64,000 nucleotides of DNA from Metabacillus schmidteae (GCF_903166545.1 NZ_CAESCH010000001.1:2050001-2114000); one strand, 5' to 3'. Shown: positions 1-8,130, counted from the stretch's first letter. Translations and numbers: made by a program. Notes: generated by a model from the letters alone, not told the origin.

Positions 1-20
1 AATACTAGCGGAGGGAAGAG
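1..20 (+). promoter_or_regulatory. 3' end of a TPP riboswitch (truncated by window start)
   Basis: The first bases (AATACTAGCGGAGGGAAG) resemble the conserved 3' part of the THI-box aptamer. The complete thiC riboswitch in this window has GATACCAGCGTAGGGAAG at the same place. The rest of the aptamer lies upstream of the window. An intrinsic terminator follows at 94-122 and then ylmB, which is the usual arrangement of a transcription-terminating TPP switch. The GGAGGGAAG looks like a ribosome binding site but is part of this aptamer motif. Confidence 0.75.
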
Positions 21-93
21 GTGTTTGAGTACATATTTGGTCAGTTTGTAGCATTAGTTGCTATAATTTTAATGCCATTATTTATGCCATTCA

Positions 94-122
94 AACCACT
101 TCTCTTGTAGAAGTGGTTTTTT
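94..122 (+). terminator. Intrinsic terminator, likely TPP expression platform
   Basis: AACCACTTC pairs with GAAGTGGTT across a short loop and is followed by a T run. It stands between the TPP aptamer tail and the ribosome binding site of ylmB. It is therefore the probable off-state hairpin when TPP is bound. It could alternatively end an upstream transcript. Confidence 0.75.
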
Positions 123-148
123 TATTTGGAAAAAGGAGGAGAGTACGC

Positions 149-1453
149 TTGGCAAAAACGATCACTCAATTAGTTGAAAGTGTTCTTGATAGGAAAGAAG
201 AGTTGGTTTCTTTAGTTCAAAAGCTAATTGAATTTAGAACACCTGCACCACCGGCTAGAAACACAGAGGAAGCACAGTTGTTTATTGCGGATTTTTTAAA
301 GGATAAGGGGTTTTCTATTGATGTGTGGGATGTATATCCAAATGATCCAAACGTTGTTGGTGTTAAGAAGGGAACTAACGGAACCTCTTATAAAAGCTTG
401 ATTATTAACGGACATATTGATGTAGCTGAGGTGCATGAAGATGAACAATGGGCAACAGATCCTTTTACCCCTTTTGTAAAAGATGGAGTAATTATTGGCC
501 GTGGAGCTGCAGACATGAAAGGTGGCTTGGCTGGTGCATTGTTTGCTATTCAGTTATTGCAAGAGGAAGGAATTGAGCTACCAGGTGATCTTATATTTCA
601 ATCAGTGATTGGAGAAGAAGTAGGAGAAGCAGGGACTTTAGAATGCTGCAATAGAGGATATAAAGCTGATTTTGCTGTTGTAGTAGATACAAGTGATTTA
701 CATATTCAAGGTCAAGGTGGTGTCATTACTGGCTGGATTACAGTGAAAAGCGCACAAACTTATCATGATGCAACAAGGCGACAAATGATCCATGCTGGAG
801 GGAACCTTTTTGCAGCAAGTGCAATCGAAAAAATGACCAAAATTATTCAAGGACTGCAGGAACTTGAACGTCATTGGGCTGTAACAAAAAGCTACCCGGG
901 ATTTTTACCTGGAACAAATACGATAAACCCGGCAGTTATTGAAGGTGGCCGACATGCTGCATTTATCGCGGATGAGTGCCGATTATGGATTACGGTTCAC
1001 TACTATCCGAACGAATCATATGAAGAGATTGTTAAGGAGATTGAAGAGCACATTATTCATGTAGCAAAGTCTGATCCTTGGCTCCGTGAACATCCGCCTA
1101 TCTTTGAATGGGGTGGTAAATCAATGATTGTTGATAGAGGAGAAATTTTTCCTTCATTAGAAGTAGATCCTGCCCATCCTGCTGTACAGATATTAGCTGC
1201 TACCCATAAATCAATACTACAAAAGCCGCCAATTTTAGATGTATCTCCCTCTGTAACAGATGGAGGATGGTTGGCTGATGCTGGAATTCCAACAGTTATC
1301 TATGGACCAGGAAAACTGCAACATGCTCATTCTGTAAATGAACAATTGTCAATCGATGAATTAGTTGAGTTCACCAAATCGATCTTAATGTTTATCTATG
1401 AATGGAGTCATACAGGAAATGAAGTAAAGGGGGAGATACTAAATGAAATTTAG
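149..1453 (+). CDS. ylmB: YlmB-like formylaminopyrimidine deformylase (M20 peptidase fold)
   Basis: Predicted to remove the formyl group from N-formyl-4-amino-5-aminomethyl-2-methylpyrimidine, a breakdown product of thiamin imported by ThiXYZ, before TenA acts on it. The 434-aa protein has M20 metal-ligand motifs: GHID (His near 89), GAADMKGG (Asp near 122), GEEVGEAG (Glu pair near 156) and a C-terminal HAHSVNE. I chose the TTG at 149 because AGGAGGAG lies 7 nt upstream; an in-frame GTG at 113 sits inside the terminator. It overlaps tenA by 11 nt and heads the ylmB-tenA-thiZXY operon. The family includes acetylornithine deacetylases, but the context argues for YlmB. Confidence 0.88.
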   Translation: MAKTITQLVESVLDRKEELVSLVQKLIEFRTPAPPARNTEEAQLFIADFLKDKGFSIDVWDVYPNDPNVVGVKKGTNGTSYKSLIINGHIDVAEVHEDEQWATDPFTPFVKDGVIIGRGAADMKGGLAGALFAIQLLQEEGIELPGDLIFQSVIGEEVGEAGTLECCNRGYKADFAVVVDTSDLHIQGQGGVITGWITVKSAQTYHDATRRQMIHAGGNLFAASAIEKMTKIIQGLQELERHWAVTKSYPGFLPGTNTINPAVIEGGRHAAFIADECRLWITVHYYPNESYEEIVKEIEEHIIHVAKSDPWLREHPPIFEWGGKSMIVDRGEIFPSLEVDPAHPAVQILAATHKSILQKPPILDVSPSVTDGGWLADAGIPTVIYGPGKLQHAHSVNEQLSIDELVEFTKSILMFIYEWSHTGNEVKGEILNEI

Positions 1454-2117
1454 TCAAAGACTTTATGAAAAAGTTAAGCCTATTTGGGAACAAAATCACG
1501 CACATCCGTTTGTACAGGGGATGGGAGATGGAACACTTGCAAAAGAAAAGTTTCGATTTTATATGGTTCAAGATTATCTGTACTTAATTGAATATGCAAA
1601 GGTATTTGCTTTAGGTGCTGTAAAAGCAACGGATCTGAATACAATGGGGCGATTTGCAGCATTGCTTAATTCGACATTAAATGAAGAGATGGAGCTTCAC
1701 CGGCAATATGCCAAAAGATTTGACATTACCACTCAAGAATTAGAGGATGCGAAGCCTTCTCCGACAACACTTGCCTATACACACTATATGTTACATGTTA
1801 GTCAAAATGGAACGCTGGCTGAGTTAGTTGCCGCTCTCTTACCCTGCATGTGGAGCTACTGGGAGATAGGTAAAGAGTTATCAAAAAAGGAAGGAGCGTG
1901 TCAGCATGAATTTTACGGTGAATGGATTACAATGTATGCTTCAAATGAATTCGGTCAGCTTGCTTCTTGGTGTATTGATTTAATGAATGACCTTGCTAAA
2001 GGGAAATCAGAAGCAGAGTTAAGTCAATTAGAAGAGATCTTTCTTAATACAACTCGATTTGAATATATGTTCTGGGATATGGCTTACCATGAAATGATGT
2101 GGCCGGTACATGACTAA
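1443..2117 (+). CDS. tenA: Aminopyrimidine aminohydrolase / thiaminase II TenA
   Basis: TenA hydrolyses 4-amino-5-aminomethyl-2-methylpyrimidine to HMP for thiamin salvage and can also cleave thiamin. The 224-aa length fits the family. Key residues sit where known for B. subtilis TenA: Asp44 (MVQDYLY), catalytic Cys135 (LLPCMWSYWEIG) and the late Glu in RFEYMFW near 207. It overlaps both ylmB (11 nt) and thiZ (8 nt), so translation is probably coupled. Confidence 0.95.
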   Translation: MKFSQRLYEKVKPIWEQNHAHPFVQGMGDGTLAKEKFRFYMVQDYLYLIEYAKVFALGAVKATDLNTMGRFAALLNSTLNEEMELHRQYAKRFDITTQELEDAKPSPTTLAYTHYMLHVSQNGTLAELVAALLPCMWSYWEIGKELSKKEGACQHEFYGEWITMYASNEFGQLASWCIDLMNDLAKGKSEAELSQLEEIFLNTTRFEYMFWDMAYHEMMWPVHD

Positions 2118-2880
2118 TACAATTTTAAAATTCAATAATATTAGCTTTCAATATGAAAAGAATGTCAGTCAAAAACCGATTCTAAAAAAACTCAATTTGA
2201 ATGTATATGAGGGAGAATTTATCAGTTTTCTTGGGCCAAGCGGATCTGGAAAAAGCACATTATTTAAATTAATTACAGGACTGGAACAACCTAGTGAAGG
2301 TGAAATATTTTTGCGAGATCAGCTTGTCATCAATAGGTTAGGTCATGTGGGTTATATGCCTCAACAAGACTTACTATTGCCTTGGCGCACAATTGTTGAA
2401 AACGCATCTCTACCACTTGAAATCAAAGGGATGAAAAAAAGTGAAGCATATAAAAAAGTCATCATGCTTTTAGAAGAGTTTGGCCTTAAAGGAGTGGAAA
2501 ACTGTTTTCCAAGTGATTTATCAGGTGGCATGAGGCAACGTGTTTCTTTTTTAAGAACAATTTTAAGTGGATCCAACATTCTTTTACTTGACGAGCCGTT
2601 TAGTGCATTGGATGCGATAACAAAATTATCATTACAAGAATGGTTATTAGCTCAGTGGCAAAAGAGAAAGGAAACCATTCTATTTATTACTCATGATGTG
2701 AATGAGGCATTATTTTTATCAGATCGCATTTATGTGTTTACTGAAGCACCTACAACAGAGCTGAAAGAAATGAAGGTTCCATTGCAACGACCTAGAAATG
2801 TAAAAGACTTAAATCACCCTGATATTCTCCAACTAAAAGATGAACTATTAGATGTGTTGCGATCGAGGCAGAATCTATGA
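2110..2880 (+). CDS. thiZ: Thiamin-pyrimidine ABC transporter ATPase ThiZ
   Basis: ATP-binding subunit of the uptake system for formylaminopyrimidine or a related thiamin precursor. The 256-aa protein has Walker A GPSGSGKST (42-50), a Q-loop near MPQQD, the signature LSGGMRQR (137 onward), Walker B ILLLDEP (157-163) and the switch His in ITHDV. It belongs to the nitrate/taurine-type ATPase group. It overlaps tenA by 8 nt and thiX by 4 nt. The substrate is inferred from ylmB and tenA in the same operon. Confidence 0.9.
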   Translation: MTNTILKFNNISFQYEKNVSQKPILKKLNLNVYEGEFISFLGPSGSGKSTLFKLITGLEQPSEGEIFLRDQLVINRLGHVGYMPQQDLLLPWRTIVENASLPLEIKGMKKSEAYKKVIMLLEEFGLKGVENCFPSDLSGGMRQRVSFLRTILSGSNILLLDEPFSALDAITKLSLQEWLLAQWQKRKETILFITHDVNEALFLSDRIYVFTEAPTTELKEMKVPLQRPRNVKDLNHPDILQLKDELLDVLRSRQNL

Positions 2881-3629
2881 AATTAGTACATAAATATGGA
2901 CCTTCATGCAGTTTTATTTTATTTCTCCTACTTGTTTGGGAAGTAGGTGCAAGAATACTTGATATGGGCTTTATCCTTCCCACTCCAACAAATGTGATCG
3001 TTAAGATATGGCTGTTGAGGGAACCGCTATTTTTAGAACACTTACCAGCTACATTTCTTATTATCGTCATCGGGCTGAGCTTATCAATTTTCTTTGGAGT
3101 AGGCCTCGCGATATGGATGAGTATTAGTAAAACGGTTGAAAAAACATTTTATCCCTTGATCATTGCGTCTCAGACCATACCTATTATCGCACTTGCCCCT
3201 ATATTTGTTCTTTGGTTTGGTTACACAATATGGAGTAAAGTTGTTGTGACTGTTCTCATTACGTTTTTTCCTATAACGGTGAATACATATGATGGACTAA
3301 AAGCAACGAGCAAGGAGTATAAGGATTTGCTTAAAACGATGGGGGCTAGTAAAAAAGATATTTTCTTTAAGCTTCAAATTCCCGGAAGTGCACCATATTT
3401 CTTATCTGGGCTGAAGGTCGCTGTTACATTAAGTGTCATTGGGGCTGCTATAGGAGAATGGATTGGTGCACAGTCCGGTTTGGGATATTTCAGTAGAAGA
3501 ATGATGACCCAATTTGATGGAGCAGGTGTTTTCGCGCCTATCGTGATTCTATCAATAGTTGGAATTGGATTATTTTTTATCGTAAGAATAGTTGAAGAAA
3601 ATAGACTTAAATGGAGGAAAACAGATTGA
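2877..3629 (+). CDS. thiX: Thiamin-pyrimidine ABC transporter permease ThiX
   Basis: Integral membrane subunit of the ThiXYZ importer, 250 aa with about six hydrophobic segments. A BPD_transp_1 EAA-like loop (GASKKDIFFKLQIPGSAP) marks the contact site for the ATPase. It starts with ATGA overlapping the thiZ stop, and its TGA overlaps the TTG start of thiY. Membership in the SsuC/TauC-like permease family is clear; the specificity is inferred from the operon. Confidence 0.9.
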   Translation: MKLVHKYGPSCSFILFLLLVWEVGARILDMGFILPTPTNVIVKIWLLREPLFLEHLPATFLIIVIGLSLSIFFGVGLAIWMSISKTVEKTFYPLIIASQTIPIIALAPIFVLWFGYTIWSKVVVTVLITFFPITVNTYDGLKATSKEYKDLLKTMGASKKDIFFKLQIPGSAPYFLSGLKVAVTLSVIGAAIGEWIGAQSGLGYFSRRMMTQFDGAGVFAPIVILSIVGIGLFFIVRIVEENRLKWRKTD

Positions 3630-4639
3630 AAAGAAGAGCGTTCGTATTGTTTATAGTATTATGTTCAGTCATTCTATCAGCATGTTCCAGTACAACAACT
3701 AATACAGGTGGGGAAAAGAGTAAAGAATTAAAAGAAGTTAGCATTATGCTAGATTGGTATCCTAATGCTGTTCACAGTTTTTTATACATCGCGAAAGAAA
3801 AAGGATATTTTGAAGAAGAAGGACTTAATGTTGATATTCAATTCCCTGCAAATCCTACAGATCCAATTAATCTGGCTGCTGCAGGAAAAATCACTTTAGG
3901 TATTTCCTATCAACCAGATGTAATTATTGCTCGGGCGAATCAAGATGTTAACATAAAATCAGTAGGTGCGATTGTACGATCACCTTTAAACCGGGTTATT
4001 TTTATGGAAGATAGCAAAATTCAATCTCCTAAAGATTTAGAAGGAAAAACAGTCGGATTCCCTGGAATTCCACTAAATGAATCACTCATAAAGTCTATGG
4101 TAAAAGCAGATGGGGGAAACCCTGAAAATGTTGAAATGGTTGATGTTGGCTTTGAACTTGGATCTTCAATTGTCAGTAAAAAGGTAGATGCTGTTATTGG
4201 TGCATATATAAACCACGAAGTACCTGTACTTGCCCATGAAGGCCATAATACCCGTAATATCAACCCTACTGAATATGGAGTACCTAATTACTATGAGCTA
4301 GTTGCCGTAACAAGTGATCAAACATGGGAAAAAGAACAGGATTCAATAAAGGCCTTTTGGAGAGCTGCAACGAAAGGATATGAATTTACTGCAGAGAATC
4401 CTGATGAAGCTTTACAGATTTTATTAAACAACCAGGATGAATCAAACTTTCCGCTTGTAGAAGATGTTGAAGTACAAAGTTTGGATATCTTATTACCGCT
4501 CATGAAATCTGATGAAGGATTTGGTAGTCAGGATCCACAACAATGGAAAGAAACGATTAAATGGTTAAAGGAAGCAGGATTAATTGAAAAAGAACCTAAA
4601 GTAGATGATATTTATGTGAATATTGGAAATGAGGATTAA
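3626..4639 (+). CDS. thiY: ThiY-like substrate-binding lipoprotein
   Basis: Extracytoplasmic binding protein of the ThiXYZ importer, with the NMT1/THI5-like fold. It has a lipoprotein signal peptide (KRRAFVLFIVLCSVILSAC) with Cys as the lipidation site. The mature part contains the family features (MLDWYPNAVHSFLYIAKEKGYF near the start). I chose the TTG at 3626 because GGAGG lies 8 nt upstream; the ATG at 3611 has no proper site and lies inside thiX. The protein is 337 aa. It is the last gene of the operon, and transcription would continue across the tRNA-like gene to the terminator at 4760-4799. Confidence 0.9.
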   Translation: MKRRAFVLFIVLCSVILSACSSTTTNTGGEKSKELKEVSIMLDWYPNAVHSFLYIAKEKGYFEEEGLNVDIQFPANPTDPINLAAAGKITLGISYQPDVIIARANQDVNIKSVGAIVRSPLNRVIFMEDSKIQSPKDLEGKTVGFPGIPLNESLIKSMVKADGGNPENVEMVDVGFELGSSIVSKKVDAVIGAYINHEVPVLAHEGHNTRNINPTEYGVPNYYELVAVTSDQTWEKEQDSIKAFWRAATKGYEFTAENPDEALQILLNNQDESNFPLVEDVEVQSLDILLPLMKSDEGFGSQDPQQWKETIKWLKEAGLIEKEPKVDDIYVNIGNED

Positions 4640-4641
4640 AA

Positions 4642-4725
4642 GGACTTGGTGGGATTTGAACCCACAAGATGTTCAACAGTCCTCGATGTAACTATTGACC
4701 GCTCTGCACATTGAGCTACAAGTCC
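4642..4725 (-). ncRNA. tRNA-like RNA with an enlarged anticodon arm
   Basis: The minus strand encodes an 84-nt molecule with a perfect 7-bp acceptor stem (GGACTTG/CAAGTCC). The D stem is GCTC/GAGC with an 8-nt loop lacking GG. The T arm is canonical (GTGGG-TTCAAAT-CCCAC). The region between D and T arms is 35 nt instead of about 22. It folds as a 10-bp arm (GGTCAATAGT with ACTGTTGAAC, one mismatch, one wobble) with a 10-nt loop, so no normal 5-bp stem plus 7-nt anticodon loop forms. CCA is not encoded; TTTT follows. It recalls the pseudo-tRNA (tRNA-Other) described in Bacillus cereus, but I could not compare sequences. It could instead be a decayed tRNA gene. Confidence 0.75.
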
Positions 4726-4731
4726 TGGTAT

Positions 4732-4760
4732 TAGTATGTACGATAAAATGAAATTCATAC
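4732..4760 (-). promoter_or_regulatory. Sigma-G-like promoter for the tRNA-like RNA
   Basis: Reading the minus strand, GTATG (4760-4756) is followed after 17 nt by CATACTA (4738-4732). This matches the forespore sigma-G pattern (GHATR, 17-18 nt, CATNHTA). Six bases separate the -10 from the first acceptor-stem base, so transcription would start at or next to the mature 5' end. The assignment rests on motif matching only. Confidence 0.45.
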
Positions 4761-4799
4761 TAAAAACGCTTGTTCATTTGAACAAGCGTTTTTAGTTTC
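4760..4799. terminator. Bidirectional intrinsic terminator
   Basis: A 16-bp perfect hairpin (4760-4775 with 4780-4795, ATTT loop) with T-rich edges on both strands. It can end the SurA-N lipoprotein transcript from the right and the thi operon from the left. The thi transcript would first run antisense through the tRNA-like gene. Confidence 0.9.
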
Positions 4800-4805
4800 T
4801 ATTAA

Positions 4806-5576
4806 TTACAATTTCAGCTCAATCTCTGCAGATTCCCGAAGCTCTTCAACTTTTGCTGCAAGTTTTTCCTGTGTTTTTTGTGTCTCAAGGTTTGTTTTTA
4901 GCATGTCTTTAACATCTTCGTATTTTGGAGTTTCTGCGGTTTTTTCAGCAGAACTTGTCATTGTGTCATAATATTCTTTTACTTCTTTGTCAGTTACTTC
5001 TTCAACTTTTAAGTCATTTTTAATATATTGATCGTATTTTACCCTGTCAGCAATTTGGAGTTTAAGTTCATCCAGAGTCATGCTATTTCCTTTTAATGCT
5101 TCTTCAAACGCATTTTCATCTTCAAAATCTGCTTTAATAGTATCGAGCTGTTTATTAATTTCCTCTTCTTTTGCTTTATAGCCCTTTTTCTCAATTTCCT
5201 GCATAATGAGAGTTTGTCCTACAAGGCTTTCAAGTGTATCGTCTTTTAATTGTGATGCTAGTTCTTTAGTCGTAGGGTCTTGTCCCATTTGTGTGTATTG
5301 CATTTGCGAATAGCTTAAAGCCTCATTATATTCATTTCCTTTAATTTCTTTGCCGTTAACAACTGCAACAACCTTATCTTCTTCTACCTGTTGTGCCTCT
5401 AGCTTTTTCTGCATCTCCTCTGGATCAACAGCTGCTTCCTCTTTATCGGTAGTTTCTTCATTAGTTGTTTCTTTTTCTGTTGCCGATTCCTTTGTCTTCT
5501 CTTCATCATTGTTACAAGCAACAAGTGATAAAGAAAGTATTCCGACAAAAAGTGCTAGTAAAAACTTTTTCAACAT
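4806..5576 (-). CDS. SurA N-terminal-domain lipoprotein (chaperone-like)
   Basis: A 256-aa exported lipoprotein (signal MLKKFLLALFVGILSLSLVAC) followed by a Glu/Lys/Thr-rich linker to about residue 60. A SurA_N-type helical domain follows (VVAVVNGKEIKGNEYNEAL onward) and a charged helical C-terminus. Unlike PrsA it has no parvulin prolyl isomerase domain, so a holdase-type role at the membrane is the most that can be suggested. A good ribosome binding site (AAAGGAG) precedes the ATG. Monocistronic. Confidence 0.8.
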   Translation of the reverse strand: MLKKFLLALFVGILSLSLVACNNDEEKTKESATEKETTNEETTDKEEAAVDPEEMQKKLEAQQVEEDKVVAVVNGKEIKGNEYNEALSYSQMQYTQMGQDPTTKELASQLKDDTLESLVGQTLIMQEIEKKGYKAKEEEINKQLDTIKADFEDENAFEEALKGNSMTLDELKLQIADRVKYDQYIKNDLKVEEVTDKEVKEYYDTMTSSAEKTAETPKYEDVKDMLKTNLETQKTQEKLAAKVEELRESAEIELKL

Positions 5577-5727
5577 GGAAAACTCCTTTCAATCCTACGA
5601 AACTTTCGAGACATAGGTACATACTTGGAATTGTATAATAGTTAACGAAAAAATGAAAGGCTTTCAGATTATTTCATAGGCTGTTTTCGCATAATTTGTT
5701 GTTTTTGATGGAGTTAAATGAAAATTA

Positions 5728-5837
5728 GTCCGTTTCATTTCGCTACAGTCACTCCATGCGCCGGGGAGGAAGCCGAGCCTCCTCAGCTTCGCCTGCGGGG
5801 TCTCGCCCTTTCCTCACTTCCAGCAGGAGTCGATTAT
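5728..5837. repeat. GC-rich intergenic repeat of Bacillaceae type
   Basis: A GC-rich island with partial inverted symmetry stands out from the AT-rich surroundings. Its complementary strand reads GACTCCTGCTGGAAG ... GAGACCCCGCAGGCGAAGC ... GAGGAGGCTCGG. This resembles the dispersed 'GACTCCTGCGGG ... GACCCCGCAGG' extragenic repeats known from many Bacillaceae genomes. It contains no convincing gene. Confidence 0.65.
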
Positions 5838-6103
5838 CTCAACAATGATTCTAAACACATATATCATCTAGACAATTGTATGAAAATTTCAAAAACCAAA
5901 TCTTGATATAAGGGGATGAGAAGCGTTTGAGACGTCTGAGACGCGCTTAAAAGAAAATACTGATAAATGGCAACGCTTACACTAACTAATTGGAAGATAT
6001 ACTCACAACATCACTGAAACACCTTGATTATGAAAATCAACGTGATAGTATTGAAACGTAAGAAAAAACGCGAACAAAATACGAACGAAATTGGAGAGAT
6101 GAG
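5838..6103 (+). promoter_or_regulatory. Proline operon upstream region
   Basis: No T-box leader is visible (no AGGGTGG-type element and no terminator), unlike the proBA and proI leaders of B. subtilis. A candidate promoter is CTTACA (5976-5981), 16 nt, TATACT (5998-6003). Upstream lies a direct repeat TGAGACG (5928-5934 and 5937-5943) framed by AAGCG/CGCTT (5921-5948), a possible operator. Osmotic control, as for proHJ-type operons, is an inference. Confidence 0.35.
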
Positions 6104-6952
6104 ATGCTACACGATAAAACAGTTGCATTTTTAGGTGCAGGTTCAATGGCAGAGGCAATGATATCCGGTTTAGTGAAGTCAAATAAATTTCCGATTCAAC
6201 AGATCATTGCCACTAATCGCTCGAATGCAGAACGATTATCTGCCTTAGAAGCAAATTATGGAATAAAGAGCTGTAGAATTGAAGATTTACAGTTTGATCA
6301 AATAGATATCATTATTCTGGCTATGAAGCCAAAAGATGTAGATCAGGCTTTAAGAGGAATCAAGCAACATATCAAACCAAACCATCTCATATTATCAGTA
6401 CTAGCTGGAATTACAACAACATATCTTGAACAAAACCTTCATATTGGCCAGCAAGTAGTTCGAGTAATGCCGAACACATCAAGTGCTATCGGTGAATCAG
6501 CTACTGCCATATCCCCAGGTCATGAAACATCAGAAAACAATGTCGTGTTAACTAAAACATTTTTAAATTGCATCGGTGAAGTTTATATAATCGATGAAAA
6601 GGATATGGATATTTTTACTGGTCTTGCAGGAAGCGGACCGGCATACTTTTATTATTTAATGGAGCATATGGAACAGCAAGGTGTGCAGGCTGGCTTTGAT
6701 GTAGGAACAACGAGAAAAATCATTGCTCAAACAATCAAAGGTGCTGCAAAAATGGTTCAAGAACAAGATGAAACACCGACAATCTTAAGAGAAAAGGTAA
6801 CATCACCAAACGGAACAACTGCTGCGGGACTCAATGCACTTGATGAGAATGGTGGAGGCAAGGCAATTGCTAAAGCTGTTGAACATGCGGCAAAACGTTC
6901 AAAAGAAATTAGTGAGCAAATCCAGGAAAGTCTTTTAGTGAATTCTAAATAG
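6104..6952 (+). CDS. proC: Pyrroline-5-carboxylate reductase
   Basis: Catalyses the last step of proline synthesis, reducing pyrroline-5-carboxylate with NAD(P)H. The 282-aa protein starts with the dinucleotide-binding motif FLGAGSMAEAM (9-19). It has the family motifs MPNTS, GSGPAYFYY and the C-terminal signature REKVTSPNGTTAAGL. A ribosome binding site (GGAGAG) precedes the ATG. First gene of a three-gene operon whose order matches the osmoregulated proH-proJ-proAA cluster known in B. licheniformis, so it may be a proH-type paralogue. Confidence 0.93.
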   Translation: MLHDKTVAFLGAGSMAEAMISGLVKSNKFPIQQIIATNRSNAERLSALEANYGIKSCRIEDLQFDQIDIIILAMKPKDVDQALRGIKQHIKPNHLILSVLAGITTTYLEQNLHIGQQVVRVMPNTSSAIGESATAISPGHETSENNVVLTKTFLNCIGEVYIIDEKDMDIFTGLAGSGPAYFYYLMEHMEQQGVQAGFDVGTTRKIIAQTIKGAAKMVQEQDETPTILREKVTSPNGTTAAGLNALDENGGGKAIAKAVEHAAKRSKEISEQIQESLLVNSK

Positions 6953-6986
6953 TAAATAGAGATAAATATGATTCAGGAGTGATAGA

Positions 6987-8117
6987 ATGGCGACCCTTGA
7001 CAACAAAAAGAAACGGGTTGTAATAAAGGTAGGAAGCAGTTCTTTAACAAGTCGACACGGTGAAATTAGTCGACGAAAACTAGAGAAATTAGCAGATGAA
7101 ATTGCTGTATTAAAAGATGACGGGCATGAAGTGGTTTTTGTATCATCTGGAGCTGTAGCAGCAGGATATCGAAAACTAGGATGTATTAATCGTCCAACTT
7201 CTTTACCTGAAAAACAGGCAGCAGCTTCTATTGGGCAAGGTTTATTAATCGAAGCGTACTCGGAAATTTTCTTATCTCACGGATATGTAGCATCCCAAAT
7301 TTTAATAACGCGCAGTGATTTTTCAGATGAAACCCGCTATAACAATGTTAGAAATACACTAAATGTACTATTGGAAAGAGGGATTATTCCAATTGTCAAC
7401 GAAAACGATACGGTTACAGTTGATCGTTTGAAATTTGGTGACAATGATACTTTATCAGCTAAAGTAGCGGGATTAATCGAAGCGGATCAACTTATTATTC
7501 TTTCTGACATCGAGGGGTTATATGATTCAGATCCCCGGAAAAATGATCAAGCAAAATTACTCGAAAAAGTATATGAAATTACCCCTGAAATTGAAGAGGG
7601 TGCAGGTGATTCAGGAAGTAATGTTGGTACAGGTGGAATGAGATCAAAAATTGATGCTGTCAAAATCGCAATGGCATCAGGTATTTCAACATTTCTTGGA
7701 AAAGCAAGTATTGCTAATATTCTAACTGAAGCAGTTAGTGGTAAAGCGAAGGGAACATACTTTGAAGTAACAAATGAGACAGTTAATTTAAATAGGAAGA
7801 AACAATGGATTGCCTTCCACTCAGGTCCTGAGGGAGAGGTTGTCATTAATCAAAATGTAAAAATGTCCATCGCTGATCATAAACATAGCATTTATTCATC
7901 TGATATTGAGCAAGTGAATGGTCAATTTGAAAAAGGGGCAGTTATTCGCATTCTAGATCATGAAGGCGAAAGAGTTGGCCTCGGAGTTGTTAATTATTCA
8001 ACAGAGGAATTAGAAAAAATGAAGAACATGACAGGTAGAGATATTCAAAGACAGGAAGTTGTTCATTTCGATGATTTGGTATGTGAGCTTGAATTATCAT
8101 TGCCTGTTGGAGTATAA
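6987..8117 (+). CDS. proB: Glutamate 5-kinase
   Basis: Phosphorylates glutamate to gamma-glutamyl phosphate, the committed step of proline synthesis. The 376-aa protein has an amino-acid-kinase domain (VIKVGSSSLT near the N-terminus, NENDTV, GTGGMRSK) and a C-terminal PUA domain (about 285-365). It lies 34 nt after proC with ribosome binding site CAGGAGTG and 13 nt before proA. It may be the proJ-type isoenzyme; the proline-feedback residues cannot be judged by eye. Confidence 0.93.
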   Translation: MATLDNKKKRVVIKVGSSSLTSRHGEISRRKLEKLADEIAVLKDDGHEVVFVSSGAVAAGYRKLGCINRPTSLPEKQAAASIGQGLLIEAYSEIFLSHGYVASQILITRSDFSDETRYNNVRNTLNVLLERGIIPIVNENDTVTVDRLKFGDNDTLSAKVAGLIEADQLIILSDIEGLYDSDPRKNDQAKLLEKVYEITPEIEEGAGDSGSNVGTGGMRSKIDAVKIAMASGISTFLGKASIANILTEAVSGKAKGTYFEVTNETVNLNRKKQWIAFHSGPEGEVVINQNVKMSIADHKHSIYSSDIEQVNGQFEKGAVIRILDHEGERVGLGVVNYSTEELEKMKNMTGRDIQRQEVVHFDDLVCELELSLPVGV

Positions 8118-8130
8118 AAGGAGGAATTGG

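Noticed and set aside
10..20. GGAGGGAAGAG as a ribosome binding site for a GTG at 21
   Set aside because: The same bases are the conserved 3' block of the TPP aptamer, so they are not evidence for translation.
4642..4725. An ordinary tRNA gene
   Set aside because: No 5-bp anticodon stem with 7-nt loop can be drawn, and the D loop lacks GG. A long variable arm does not explain the extra bases either.
5718..5906. A 62-codon frame across the GC-rich repeat
   Set aside because: No ribosome binding site, composition follows the repeat, and the region is intergenic in character.
5838..6103. T-box leader for the proline genes
   Set aside because: No T-box sequence, specifier stem or terminator could be found.
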